Shown in pieces: positions 51,801-59,922 of a stretch of DNA of 64,000 bases. The translations under genes were made by a program, and so were the position numbers. Each line of letters begins with the position of its first letter. The stretch's first letter is position 1. The stretch is from the NCBI GenBank assembly GCA_046349955.1, contig JAXMBI010000018.1:1-64000 (forward strand), read 5' to 3'. This DNA is from JBGAPH01 sp046349955 (GTDB taxonomy: Bacteria; Planctomycetota; Planctomycetia; Pirellulales; JBGAPH01). The notes beneath the pieces are model-generated. The model had not been told where the DNA came from. It did not search any database and saw nothing but the letters and a program-made list of their open reading frames with translations.

Positions 51801-52794
51801 ACTGCCCCGGCTTATTGAAGTTGCTGGCCAGGATCCCGAAGTCGGAAAGGTCGACCTTGCCGTCGGCGTTGAAGTCGCCCGGATTGAAGGTGGCTCCCAA
51901 GTGGATCTTGATGTTGTCCCCGCTCAGCGCCCGATTGAACAACGAGACCTCATCGATCACGCCCGTGAAGCGATTGGCAGTGCCCGAGCCTCCTGAGTCG
52001 TCGAAGAAGGTATTGGCGTTGGTGCCGCCAACGGCCACGGCGTCGCCGTGGCCAAAGAGCCGACCGACGCCCGTCTTCTGTCCAACCAATTCGCCGTCGA
52101 GGTATCCGCTGAGGGTTCCGGTCTTCCCCGTAGGATCGCCTTTCAGCACCAACGCGGCGTGGTAGGTATGATTGCTCTGGATGGGGGTTCCAATGTAGAC
52201 GTGTCCATTGGGCGGGGCGCCCTCTTCGCTAATCCAGGGAGTGCTGACTCCCGCGTCGTCGTTGGCGTTGTTCCACCCGCCGAACCAGAGCTCGCCATCG
52301 CGGACGTAGATGTTCAGGCCGCGCGCCCGACCGCCTTCCTCCCAGAGCACTTGTCCATCCGTGGGGCTGACGTCGGCGGCGTTGAACCAGAGTTCGATCG
52401 TCCTCCCCACGTAGGGGCCACCGCTGTTGAGGGCCGCGTCATTGGGGATCGGCACACGCGAGGTCGAGCCGTCGAATTCGGCCGCCTTGTTGCCGGGGAT
52501 ATCGGCCAAGCCGTTCACCCCCAAGGTCACGTCCTCATAGGTGGCGCTGATGGCCTTCGAACCCAGGTTCTGCGGAACGCTCGACGGATCCGCATCGTCG
52601 AAGGTCCAGTAGAACACGGGCTTGTTAAAAAGCACGTTCTCACGATAGTTGCCGGCGTAAACGCTGGGTCCAGCGGACGCAGCGAGCAGCACCGCCAGCC
52701 CAAGGACTGCCCGCCGTCGCCACGGCGACGGACGGACAGCCCTCCGGCTGGCGGAAGCGAAAGGGACGGTGCGGAGAGAATTCAAAAACATCAC
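48862..52794 (-). CDS. Triple PEP-CTERM polyprotein with LamG and dockerin-like repeats
   Basis: A 1310-residue frame holding three complete exported proteins in a row. Module 1: signal peptide (about 26-47), LamG-like lectin domain (50-300), two dockerin-like repeats (FNADGKVDLSDFGIL, LDGQVDLTDFVGF) and PEP-CTERM signal VPEPTGLALLALGAVGLL plus Arg (364-387). Module 2: a new signal-like segment (388-409), beta-helix-type repeats, dockerin-like repeats and PEP-CTERM (919-942). Module 3: again signal-like (943-963), LamG closely similar to module 1 (GRTIELWF, GGWNNANDD, STPW), dockerin-like repeats and PEP-CTERM (1279-1303). PEP-CTERM tails are cut by exosortase. No stop codon or Met lies at either junction. 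Confidence 0.85.
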   Translation of the reverse strand: MMFLNSLRTVPFASASRRAVRPSPWRRRAVLGLAVLLAASAGPSVYAGNYRENVLFNKPVFYWTFDDADPSSVPQNLGSKAISATYEDVTLGVNGLADIPGNKAAEFDGSTSRVPIPNDAALNSGGPYVGRTIELWFNAADVSPTDGQVLWEEGGRARGLNIYVRDGELWFGGWNNANDDAGVSTPWISEEGAPPNGHVYIGTPIQSNHTYHAALVLKGDPTGKTGTLSGYLDGELVGQKTGVGRLFGHGDAVAVGGTNANTFFDDSGGSGTANRFTGVIDEVSLFNRALSGDNIKIHLGATFNPGDFNADGKVDLSDFGILASNFNKPGQFAQGDNNLDGQVDLTDFVGFRNVFGQPAGAAAVPEPTGLALLALGAVGLLAVRVRRAGWRLLPAALAVAWTAVAGVTKADNVTWVTTPSGNWSDGANWDLGVPTTDNDDVAIIGNGGTAIVDTKVPDVLELRVNSGLVQIGAGKTLGVDGAGITAAAGEIRLLGNGQLNIGGSLSNSGKLNLSPTAKVQTTDNLGLSGALQVATSGAQASLLTSAGNASLGGKLVVDLPAADAVAGKSWNIIQADSFSGAFQSISPLDTNALAYGLELRTSIAGNTAKLEVDNLPVLTINRATGAASIKNVIGDAIDFKGYQITSPSGLLKPDAFSGFAASNPQWVEANPNAKSLAELNLAGSSQLAVGNSLPLGSIYAAGNIAPKNEDVAFTYGGSDGVVHHGLVKYEGAPNDLTLNIDPLTGAGVISNLSPFFGPADITGYSILSTGGSLNPTGWTSFADTGKAGTGWTEVPGRSDALAELNLQNSFAYSQGKHVELGQIYTPGATHDLKFVYSTTAGNVLEGTVLFSPFDLGNPSLPGDANADGKVDLTDFGILKSNFGSGTTLGQGDFNGDAKVDLTDFGILKSNFGKSGVAAVPEPSTATLLLLGLAGGAVRFRRRVVRALSLLAVAATTLVGSARAGWLDQVQSDGPFAFFRFDDSKGATSVGDASSVAELEATYTGGITLETKGLVPGDSNQAAAFGGVNGAIAIVNSPLVNTAGPYLGRTIELWFQATDASTATPQVLYEEGGTGRGLNLYIQGGQLYAGGWNNANDDGGLSTPWLTAAGDPTASLFVSTPIESGKAYHAAITYQGDATGKSGVLRGYLDGTVFGAETGAGRLFAHTGAIGIGAKRGDTLFQTGASAGDGNYFNGVLDDVVLYDAALSPTRIAAHLGLTITPGDFNSDGKVDLSDFGILRDNFSTGTKFAQGDDTLDGKVDLADFFAFAAEFGSPGAAAVPEPSTWLLALAAAGGLVLVRRKQVRRHEGNQ

Positions 52795-52874
52795 TTGCTC
52801 CGAATGGTAGAACGAAGTTGTCTGCTCAAAGGTGCCGCCCCGCCGTCCTGCTCCGACCCCCGCCTGGGCGCCTG

Positions 52875-53315
52875 CTACTTTTTGGTCAGCTCGAAATCGA
52901 TCACGTTGTCTCCTGGCTTGACCTCACGAACGAGGTCGCTGTCGCGGTTGTATTTGGCCGGCAGCTTTTCCTTGATCTTGCGGGCGCCGTCGTCGACGCG
53001 GCGGGCCGTCGTGATCTTCACCAAGTGCGTGCCGACCTCAGCGCCGTCCTGGGTGGACGAGTACTTAAGCTTGTAGTGGCCGTCGGCATCTGCCCGCGCG
53101 TAAGAAGGGGCGGCGCCGGTCGCTTCCGGCTGGAACTCGAGATCGGCGCCCTCGACGGGCTTCCCTTCGAAGGTGACCTGACCGCTGACGTGGCCGAACT
53201 TGTCCTCGCTGCAGCCAAGCGAGGCCGCGAGCAGGCCCGCCAGGCCGAGCCCGGCGAACCAGCGCCAAGGCTTGGAGCCGGACGCCATACTGAACTCATC
53301 GAAATCGCTGATCAT
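52875..53315 (-). CDS. Lipoprotein with carboxypeptidase-regulatory-like domain
   Basis: The 146-residue product has a lipobox (LAASLGC near residue 34), then VSGQVTFEGKPVEGADLEFQP, ADGHYKLKYSS and a C-terminal DNVIDFELTKK. This is the short prealbumin-like fold found in many planctomycete lipoproteins, typed as carboxypeptidase-regulatory-like. Its start (53315) shares bases with the stop of the DUF1559 gene (TAATG), so it is translationally coupled. A later Met (MASGSK) could also start it. Role unknown; anchored in a membrane by lipidation. Confidence 0.78.
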   Translation of the reverse strand: MISDFDEFSMASGSKPWRWFAGLGLAGLLAASLGCSEDKFGHVSGQVTFEGKPVEGADLEFQPEATGAAPSYARADADGHYKLKYSSTQDGAEVGTHLVKITTARRVDDGARKIKEKLPAKYNRDSDLVREVKPGDNVIDFELTKK

Positions 53316-54295
53316 TAGAACTGCTCCCGAATGGCCACGCCGTCGTTGCGGATGCCCAGCGTCTGATAGACCCCGAGCTTGCTGGGATCGTAGTCGCCAT
53401 CGGTCCAAATCTGCTCCTGCGTGCGCCCTCCGTTGCGGAAGTCGATGCTGTCGGGAATGAACCGCACCGAGCCATCGACGAACGAGAAGTAGGCGCCGCC
53501 GGGATGAGCGCTGCTGAACCCTTCGGTGCAGGTATCGTGATCACCATTGATGGGGTAGTTCAGCTTCATGCTGATGCGCCCGAGAATCCAGAAGGCGCCG
53601 AACATGCCGGAGCCCAGCGGATTGCGCGATCCGATCCAACTCGCCGCGGCGCAGCGCTCGTCACGCTCGCCGACGCAGAACGTGTTCGAGGTGCCGTCCT
53701 CAACATCACCAAAACGAAGCGTGCTGTCGTTGTAGAGCACGCCCTCGCGGTCGATGTTCGGACCGTGTACGTCGTTGAAACCGCGATTTCCGACGTAGTT
53801 GCCGGTCGCCGGCAGGAACCCCGGCGGGGCCCCCAGACCAATGAACGTCCGAAGCTCCTCAGGCACCAGGTTAGGCGAGGTGTCGCTCGGGCAGCGGTAA
53901 AGCGACAACCGCTGCTGCAAGAGCGGGATGTCGGTCTTCGCCTTGAGCAAGTCGTACAGCGTTCGCTTTCCAACCCCCAGGGCATCGTAGAGCGGCTGCA
54001 TCTCCGTGTAAGGCATGATGAACACTTGCCAGCCGAACTCCTCGTGAGCTTCGATCGCGCTGTAGTGGTAGCCGGGCGGAAACCGCTTGTGGCTGTCGTG
54101 ATAGAGCTGCACGCCAAGCGTGATGTTCTTGAGGTTGTTGCGGCATTGGACCTGTCGTGCGGATTCGCGGGCCGCTTGCACCGCCGGCAACAAGAGCGCG
54201 ACCAAGATGCCGATGATGGCGATGACCACCAACAGTTCGACGAGGGTAAAGCCCACGGCGCGGCGAACGCAGCGGGACCGAGGATTCAGCGTCAT
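53315..54295 (-). CDS. DUF1559 protein with type IV pilin-like N-terminus
   Basis: The 326-residue product has the prepilin cleavage and helix pattern (GFTLVELLVVIAIIGILVAL) at residues 15-34, followed by AVQAARESARQVQCRNNLKNI, and the C-terminal H-x9-DG motif (AHPGGAYFSFVDGSVRFI). These define DUF1559, a family greatly expanded in planctomycetes and probably surface or pseudopilus subunits. It is the first gene of the pair with the lipoprotein, and that pair lies just upstream of the polyprotein on the same strand. Confidence 0.9.
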   Translation of the reverse strand: MTLNPRSRCVRRAVGFTLVELLVVIAIIGILVALLLPAVQAARESARQVQCRNNLKNITLGVQLYHDSHKRFPPGYHYSAIEAHEEFGWQVFIMPYTEMQPLYDALGVGKRTLYDLLKAKTDIPLLQQRLSLYRCPSDTSPNLVPEELRTFIGLGAPPGFLPATGNYVGNRGFNDVHGPNIDREGVLYNDSTLRFGDVEDGTSNTFCVGERDERCAAASWIGSRNPLGSGMFGAFWILGRISMKLNYPINGDHDTCTEGFSSAHPGGAYFSFVDGSVRFIPDSIDFRNGGRTQEQIWTDGDYDPSKLGVYQTLGIRNDGVAIREQF

Positions 54296-55386
54296 AGAAG
54301 GGGTTCCTCTCTTCTCAGGCGGGCCTCACCGCTCGAACTCCTCGAGCAACAAAGCCCAGCGGGCGGAAATATTCGGGAGATCGACGCGCCGCGATCGGCG
54401 CGCGATGCAGACGTTGAGCGGGAGCGCTTTGGTCCGATCCTAGGGACGGCCGACCGCGCTATTCGCGGTGACAACAGCGCTCGTAAAGACAGCGCTCGTG
54501 CAGAGCGCAGCGACGACACGAGGGAGAAAGCCTGGAGATCTGTTCCATCAGAACGAAGCGGGGCATCGGTTGACTCCACAAGGGGAGAGTCAATCGCTTG
54601 CCTCTGAGGCGTGTCAGTCAGCAAAGCGGCGGCAAAATCACAAAGGCTCGTCCGCGGAGCGGGTCGAGCACGTGAAGACTCTTGGGGCATCTCGAGGAGA
54701 GCCAGCTCGAATCTCTACTAAGTTGATAGTGCTACTGTCGTGCCAAAAGGCAATCTGCCCCCTATTCGATCTCCCGTGGTCTCGCGCACCAGATCCTCGG
54801 ACGAGCGCAAATCTTCCAGTGCAAACGAGTTGTCGCCTTGTTTTCTCAGTGACTCCTTCGTTCCGAGCCAGGGATGATCGAATTCGCCGACTTCCTTGGC
54901 GAAGCGCCGATCCGTGACCCGCGTACGAGTTCGCCAGCACATTTGACGGCGTATCTAACGGGGCCACACCGGTCGATCGATCCGCGCGACGACGAATGCG
55001 AGCGTTGACCACGCACGAAGACGGGGAGATCCGCACAGCAGACGTTGCCTAAGCAGCGTCGCCCCGGCCGTCCCTGGAGCGAGGCCGACAGGACTCGCGC
55101 GGCGCCAGCAAAAGATCAACGTCTGAGTTGGAGCGAGAGCGCTCCCTGAGAAGAACGTGCGGCGGCTGTGGCCAGCTCGGCCAGGCAAGCGGACTGCCTG
55201 GCGAGCTGGCCACGAGCCTCCCACACGTCGGTCACCTCGTCCTGTTCCGACAACGAGGTGCGACACTCCGACCTTGACGGCCGACAAACGCCAGCCGAGC
55301 AGCCAACGCAGCATTCTCGCAGTCTGCCAGGACAGGGGACTGCGCTCGCCACGCGACCATGCGTTATGGATGACCGCGCAAAGTCA
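54296..55386. other. Gene-poor region upstream of the DUF1559 gene
   Basis: About 1.1 kb with no frame that looks like a protein. Visible structure is limited to a repeated ACAGCGCTCGT (twice near 54474-54500) and a long hairpin at 55168-55213. The part next to 54295 must hold the promoter of the DUF1559 operon; I cannot point to a clear box. Confidence 0.5.
55168..55213. repeat. Long hairpin
   Basis: GTGGCCAGCTCG and CCAGGCA (with one extra G between) pair with TGCCTGG and CGAGCTGGCCAC around a seven-base loop, giving 19 pairs with one bulge. It lies in the gene-poor region about 170 bases beyond the end of the BON gene, which is read toward it. There is no T-run, so a REP-like or protein-binding site fits as well as a terminator. 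Confidence 0.6.
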
Positions 55387-55761
55387 CTACGATCGGCCCG
55401 AGGCCCTCTCCATGGCGACCCGTGGCAGGCGCCGAACCCGGGCCGGCCGTGGTCCCGCGCCGATTCGCCGTTCGAGCCAAGCCAACGCCGGCTGAGTGCG
55501 GCTGGCCGTCACTCCCTCGAGCCCGCCGGCGAATCGCGTTGCGTCGACCACTTCTCGGCCTTGGGCGATGTGGCGCGCACAGGCCAGCGCCACCTCCTTT
55601 TCGAAGGGCGTGTTCAGCTCGCCCCCTAAGGTCACCGTTCCGTCGATGATCGACACCGACAACCGACGAAGTTGCAACAGCGGCATCCTCGACAGCGCAT
55701 TCTTCAGTTGTGCGACGACCGCGTTCTCCAGACTCGAGTGTGTTGCTGAACTCCGAACCAT
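55387..55761 (-). CDS. BON-domain protein
   Basis: The 124-residue product contains one BON domain (residues 10-75): SLENAVVAQLKNALSRMPLLQLRRLSVSII as helix then strand, DGTVTLGGELNTPFEKEVAL as strand-turn-helix, and GREVVDA at the end (short motifs shown). BON domains bind phospholipid or act in osmotic stress proteins such as OsmY. The rest is an Arg-rich tail. No signal peptide is seen. The gene follows the YezD-like gene by 121 bases on the same strand. Confidence 0.7.
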   Translation of the reverse strand: MVRSSATHSSLENAVVAQLKNALSRMPLLQLRRLSVSIIDGTVTLGGELNTPFEKEVALACARHIAQGREVVDATRFAGGLEGVTASRTQPALAWLERRIGAGPRPARVRRLPRVAMERASGRS

Positions 55762-55882
55762 GGTGCTGACAATCTCCGAAACGAACCCTGACAGAAGACG
55801 CACGTGGAATCTGGCCGGCCGCCGGCCGGGGAATGGTCTCCGGTACAACAACGTCTTTTCGGGGCGGCGAAACGGAATGCCG

Positions 55883-56092
55883 TCATTGCGGGGTTCGTTG
55901 GTTCGTGGGATTGGGCTGAATCTGGCCGTCGCGAAACCGGGTGCGGTCGGTTCGCCGAATCTGCACGACCTGGCCCTCATGGACCACCACCTCGAGGTGG
56001 CCGTGCCCCAGGTCCGACAGGCTCCGCCGGATGAATTCGAGCACCGGTTCCGAGTCGAGCAGGCCGTTGGTTGCTTGCGAATGGATAGCCAT
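55883..56092 (-). CDS. yezD: YezD/DUF2292 family small protein
   Basis: The 69-residue product carries the DUF2292 pattern VLEFIRRSLSDLGHGHLEVVV then HEGQVVQIRRTDRTRF. In other bacteria this small protein lies near sulfur assimilation genes; none is near here, though sulfatases are in the same window. I use the Met at 56092 because the family homology begins just after it. A clean TATAAT and a palindrome are found 50-80 bases upstream. Confidence 0.7.
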   Translation of the reverse strand: MAIHSQATNGLLDSEPVLEFIRRSLSDLGHGHLEVVVHEGQVVQIRRTDRTRFRDGQIQPNPTNQRTPQ

Positions 56093-56142
56093 CGGACCCC
56101 TTGCACAGCGAACGGAAAACACGAGCAGGCCTTGACAAGGCA

Positions 56143-56172
56143 ATTATACCTCATCACTATGCTGAACATAGT
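56143..56172 (-). promoter_or_regulatory. Promoter with 17-base palindromic operator
   Basis: On the minus strand TATAAT occupies 56148-56143. At the -35 side, 56156-56172 is the palindrome ACTATG-CTGAA-CATAGT, with perfect six-base arms. Position and form fit a dimeric repressor or activator site controlling the yezD-BON genes, possibly shared with the divergent sigma-54 activator gene. The region is much more AT-rich than its surroundings. Confidence 0.55.
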
Positions 56173-56312
56173 CGACATTAACAGTTAGCAACCCTCATGC
56201 CAACTGCCAGGAACGGCCATTCGTGTTCCTAAGTTGCTATTTAGAAAGCACTTGCGAACGTTCGTTGCCAGTGCCAGAACTCCCCACAGAAAACGTGGGT
56301 CCGTGACCCTTG

Positions 56313-57863
56313 ATGGACCGCCCATCATTAGTGACCGCTGATTTGCTGCTCGACCTGTGGCGCCAGGCCTGTGTCCGGGCTCAACATGGCGACGCGACCG
56401 AGCTGCTTCTCACCCGCCTGGCGAGCGTGTGCGACGCCAGGATTGCGGTGCGCTGGCGAGATCCGTCGCAGGGCACGGTCGCCGTGCTCGAACTTCGCGA
56501 CGGCCAAGTGGTTCCTTGGCGCGACGAAGACACTTCGCCCGACGCGGCGCCTGGGTCGAACGCCCTGCGCTCGCCAACCGCTCAAGACCCGGCGAGGGGA
56601 GCGTTTGACGCCGCGCCGCTTCCCGCCGGATCGGTCCGTCACTGGTCGGGCCCGCTCTCCATTCACGCCGAGGGCGTCGGCGAATGGTCGATCCAGGGAC
56701 CTCGCGCGGCCGCGTGGTGGGATGCTCTCGAGCCTGCCCTGGGTGATCTGTCGGCCGTTGTCGCCGCCGCGGTCGACAACGATCGGCGGGCCCGCGGCCT
56801 CGCTCAGCAGCAAGCCCGTACGGAGGCCGACAACCAAACGTTGTTGGCGAGCCTGGGCCGGGCCGATCTATCCGAAACGATCATCGGCGCCTCTCGGGGC
56901 CTGCGCGCGGTGATGCACCGAGTGGCCTTGGTGGCCCGCACCAACGTGCCGGTCCTCCTGCTGGGGGAAACGGGCGCCGGCAAGGAGGTGATCGCGCGCG
57001 CCGTCCATTCGCGGTCGAAGCGCGCCTCGGGCCCGTTCTTGCGAGTCAATTGCGGCGCGATCGCGCCCGAACTCGTCGATTCCGAATTGTTCGGCCACGA
57101 GCGCGGCAGCTTCACGGGCGCCTTGGCGCTGCGGCAGGGCTGGTTCGAGCGGGCACACAACGGAACCCTATTCCTCGACGAGTGCGGCGAGCTCTCGCTT
57201 CCGGCCCAGGTGCGGCTGCTCCGCGTGTTGCAAGATGGCTCGCTGCAGCGAGTAGGGGGAGAACGGCAGATCCACGTCGACGTGCGGGTGATCGCGGCGA
57301 CGCACCGCGATCTCGAGTCGATGGTCGCCGAGGGGCGTTTTCGCGAAGACCTCTGGTATCGCCTGGCCGTGTTCCCGGTGAGGCTCCCACCCTTGCGCGA
57401 ACGGACCGACGACATTCCTGCGCTGGCTGCGCACTTCGCCCGCGCCGCCGCCAAACGCTTTGGCTTGCCGGCCAGCCAGGTCATGGACGAGGATCTTGCA
57501 CTCCTGCAGGCCTATGACTGGCCGGGCAACGTCCGCGAGTTGATCTCCGTGATCGAGCGGGCAGCTTTGCTCGGGGAGGGGAAAGGCTTAGCGGTCGCGG
57601 CCGCACTCGGCGCCGTTGAGCCGCGGTTGCGTTCTCGGGTACGGCGCCTGCCGGCCGAGGAGGAGGAGGAGGGCGAGAGCGGCTTCTCCACGTTGGATCA
57701 AGCGATGGCCCGACACATCGAAGCTGCGCTCGAGCGCAGCCGGGGGCGGATCGAGGGCACGAGGGGCGCCGCCGAATTGCTCGGCATCAATCCCCACACC
57801 CTGCGAGCGCGGATGCGCCGACTCGACATCGATTGGCAACGCTTTCGCGGCCCGGCCGCCTGA
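56313..57863 (+). CDS. Sigma-54-dependent transcriptional activator with GAF-like N-terminus
   Basis: The 516-residue protein has a GAF-like sensory region (1-165), a short helical linker, and an AAA+ domain: Walker A GETGAGKE (218-225), sigma-54 contact loop GSFTGA (265-270; consensus GAFTGA), Walker B GTLFLDE (284-290) and ATHRDLESMV with the R-finger region FREDLWYRL. The C-terminal Fis-type helix-turn-helix is at 470-505 (RGAAELLGINPHTLRARM). It activates RNA polymerase-sigma54 in response to a small ligand; layout recalls NorR/FhlA. ATG at 56313 follows a TTG directly. Target genes are not certain; I saw no good -24/-12 site nearby. Confidence 0.88.
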   Translation: MDRPSLVTADLLLDLWRQACVRAQHGDATELLLTRLASVCDARIAVRWRDPSQGTVAVLELRDGQVVPWRDEDTSPDAAPGSNALRSPTAQDPARGAFDAAPLPAGSVRHWSGPLSIHAEGVGEWSIQGPRAAAWWDALEPALGDLSAVVAAAVDNDRRARGLAQQQARTEADNQTLLASLGRADLSETIIGASRGLRAVMHRVALVARTNVPVLLLGETGAGKEVIARAVHSRSKRASGPFLRVNCGAIAPELVDSELFGHERGSFTGALALRQGWFERAHNGTLFLDECGELSLPAQVRLLRVLQDGSLQRVGGERQIHVDVRVIAATHRDLESMVAEGRFREDLWYRLAVFPVRLPPLRERTDDIPALAAHFARAAAKRFGLPASQVMDEDLALLQAYDWPGNVRELISVIERAALLGEGKGLAVAAALGAVEPRLRSRVRRLPAEEEEEGESGFSTLDQAMARHIEAALERSRGRIEGTRGAAELLGINPHTLRARMRRLDIDWQRFRGPAA

Positions 57864-58118
57864 TCTCCGCGGCTGACTCTCTGCGACATCCGCAGGGCAA
57901 ACAAGAACCTGGGCGATGGGCCGCTTGTGAATGGGGCTTATAGGGCCGAAGTTCTGGCGCGGCGGCGAAGCCGCGGCGGAATCTGCCCAACGCTGGAGCG
58001 GGCCGGCCGCCTCTCAAAATTGCAAGCCCGTAACGGAGGGGTGGACTTTCTCGCTCGAGTGCTCCCGCTTACATTTGCGCTGTGAAGATGGGGCGTGCCT
58101 TCTGGTGGGAGATAGCCC

Positions 58119-58307
58119 GTGGCCGATCTGACCCTCATGCTCAGAGCCGCTGACTCACTACGACGGACGTCGCAGTCCGAAGACGTTCGCAAGCTGGCGG
58201 AGATTGTCGCCGACTTATGCCGGCAGCTTGATGATGCCGAACGCGGTGCAAGGCGTACGCGGACCGCGGACGTGCAATCACAGGGCAGCGCAAAGAAGAA
58301 CGCTTAG
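58119..58307 (+). CDS. Short helical protein, GTG start
   Basis: A 62-residue frame starting at GTG with GGGAGA about 8 bases upstream. MADLTLMLRAADSLRRTSQS is followed by an amphipathic helix (LAEIVADLCRQLDDAE) and a basic tail ending SAKKNA. Composition looks like a real small protein. No family recognised. It follows the sigma-54 activator by about 255 bases without a gene. Confidence 0.45.
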   Translation: MADLTLMLRAADSLRRTSQSEDVRKLAEIVADLCRQLDDAERGARRTRTADVQSQGSAKKNA

Positions 58308-58563
58308 GCTCGCTGGGCCATACCGTGAGACCGGTTCCCCTTGTTGCCACTAGGGCATACGCTTCCGCTCGCGCGAAGGTTGCGGCACGTAGCGGCGATC
58401 TGCTGCTCGTCCGGCAAAGCACCTGTCGCCTCAACGGATCGCGGGCAGCTTGGTTTTGCAACCCAACGCGTGAATTAGGGCGAAGCGCAAACCAGCTCCG
58501 ATCGGCAGCCCGCCGTCGCTGCCGGCACTTGGACATAACGAACTTGGTCAGACGACGGGGCGC

Positions 58564-58605
58564 AAAAAAAGGCCCGGCCGCCCGCAGGGTCTGAACTCCG
58601 GGGCC
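58564..58605 (-). terminator. Intrinsic terminator
   Basis: Downstream of the CARDB-like gene, on the minus strand, GGCCCCGG and CCGGGCC can pair around a GC-rich loop and are followed at once by seven T residues. It lies 33 bases past the stop codon. Confidence 0.65.
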
Positions 58606-58638
58606 GCTGCGGAATCATGGTCGCTTTGGCGGATACCG

Positions 58639-59616
58639 TTACTTACTGCGCGGCAGGCTCAGCATGCGTGGAACGCCCGCCCAATTCGAAGCGATGGACG
58701 GGGCGCCCTCGGTTTGTGGTACCGGGGCGCCATCGATGCCGCGGATGTCCTCAGCATATACCAGTCCACGGTTGTTCTGTTCGTCCAGCTCGTCCACCTG
58801 GTTCAGGTCGTCGAGGGCCACCCCAAGAACTTTGAACATCGTCGGGCCGCTCGCGTCTGGCAGGGCCAGGGCTTCAACCGGCAGGCGAACTTCGACCTGC
58901 GTCGATCGACCAGGCTCGATCGTGCTGACCTGAGCAGTCGCAGTGGCCGCGGAATCAAGCTGTTCCTTGCTGGCGGCGGCTACGATCGTCGCTTGGAACG
59001 CGGGCGAGGCCGAGGGGCCCTGATTCGCAATCGTCATCTGGAACAGCGGGCCAAGGTCGGAACCATTCCCCGGCGCCATTGCCCGCAGATCGGTGAGCAC
59101 GAGATCTGCCAGCGGCAGGAGCGGAACTGCCCCCGTGGCCACGGGGACCGTCGACGAGGCAACCGGCGTAGCAGAGGCCATCGAGCCACTGTAAGACGGA
59201 TCGCTGCCCGAACTTGGCTGCTGGTTGCCAAAGAAGTTCGACGTGTTCGAGCTACTGGTGGGAGTGCCCAGGCTGGTGAGAGTCGGTTGCTCGTTTAGGC
59301 CATTGTACTTGGCGTGGTTGAAACTCTTGTGGCCCTGGAACACCTGGGCGTCGTGGAACATTTGGCTGTAGCCCTTGTTCTGGCCGCGCATTCCCTTGAC
59401 GTGGTTCTTGCCCAACAGTTTTGCGCCCAGATGGGGTCGGTTGCCCCCCATGAGTCCCTTCTTGTTGCCGCCGCCTAGAGCGCGACCGATGCCCCTGCCG
59501 CCACCACCTCCGCCGCCGAAGCCAAATCTCTTTTGGGCCGAAACGGGAGCGGCATTCGCGATCAGCATCCCGACGACGGCAATCCCGGTCAGAAACTTGG
59601 TCCCAAGGCTTTGCAT
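58639..59616 (-). CDS. Exported protein with CARDB-like domain
   Basis: The 325-residue product has a signal peptide (1-27), a Gly/Arg/Lys/Asn-rich region (30-85), a Ser/Thr/Pro-rich linker to about 165, and a CARDB-like beta-sandwich (LADLVLTDLRAM, FQMTIANQGPSASPAFQATI, GRSTQVEVRLP, LDDLNQVDELDEQNNRGL). The final DExNN pattern is typical of CARDB domains, used for cell-surface adhesion. The basic first region could contact nucleic acid or cell wall; that is speculation. Confidence 0.72.
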   Translation of the reverse strand: MQSLGTKFLTGIAVVGMLIANAAPVSAQKRFGFGGGGGGGRGIGRALGGGNKKGLMGGNRPHLGAKLLGKNHVKGMRGQNKGYSQMFHDAQVFQGHKSFNHAKYNGLNEQPTLTSLGTPTSSSNTSNFFGNQQPSSGSDPSYSGSMASATPVASSTVPVATGAVPLLPLADLVLTDLRAMAPGNGSDLGPLFQMTIANQGPSASPAFQATIVAAASKEQLDSAATATAQVSTIEPGRSTQVEVRLPVEALALPDASGPTMFKVLGVALDDLNQVDELDEQNNRGLVYAEDIRGIDGAPVPQTEGAPSIASNWAGVPRMLSLPRSK

Positions 59617-59922
59617 GGCTTCACACTCGCTAATTCCTTTGCCGCGGGCGGCCCCGGCCGACGCGACGGGTTGTTGCCGTCTTCACCTAGTAGAGCGAAA
59701 ACAGCCGCCCGATGTTACGGGCCCCCAAAAAAATCTGGGCGCCGGAGATGAAATTGCCGCCAGCCATCGTTCCGACGACATCTGCGACAGACCAAGGCCG
59801 GGGCTGGCACGTCTTGCCTCAGGCACGTTGTCCAACTTCTCTGCGGAGTAGGGTGGCTTTGGCTTGTAGACTGACGTGTGGGTAACGAGCGCTCGATCGC
59901 GCGAGGATGCAGCAGCCGCGAA
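59617..59922. other. Intergenic region without genes
   Basis: About 305 bases between the GCS2 gene (ends here) and the CARDB-like gene start. A run of A residues near 59733 (T-run on the minus strand) follows a weak GGCGCC palindrome and may end the GCS2 operon. No coding frame is supported. Confidence 0.4.

Noticed and set aside
54468..55352. Several open frames of 75-150 codons in the gene-poor region
   Set aside because: They have no domain motifs, no ribosome binding sites and overlap each other on both strands; composition is that of non-coding GC-rich DNA.
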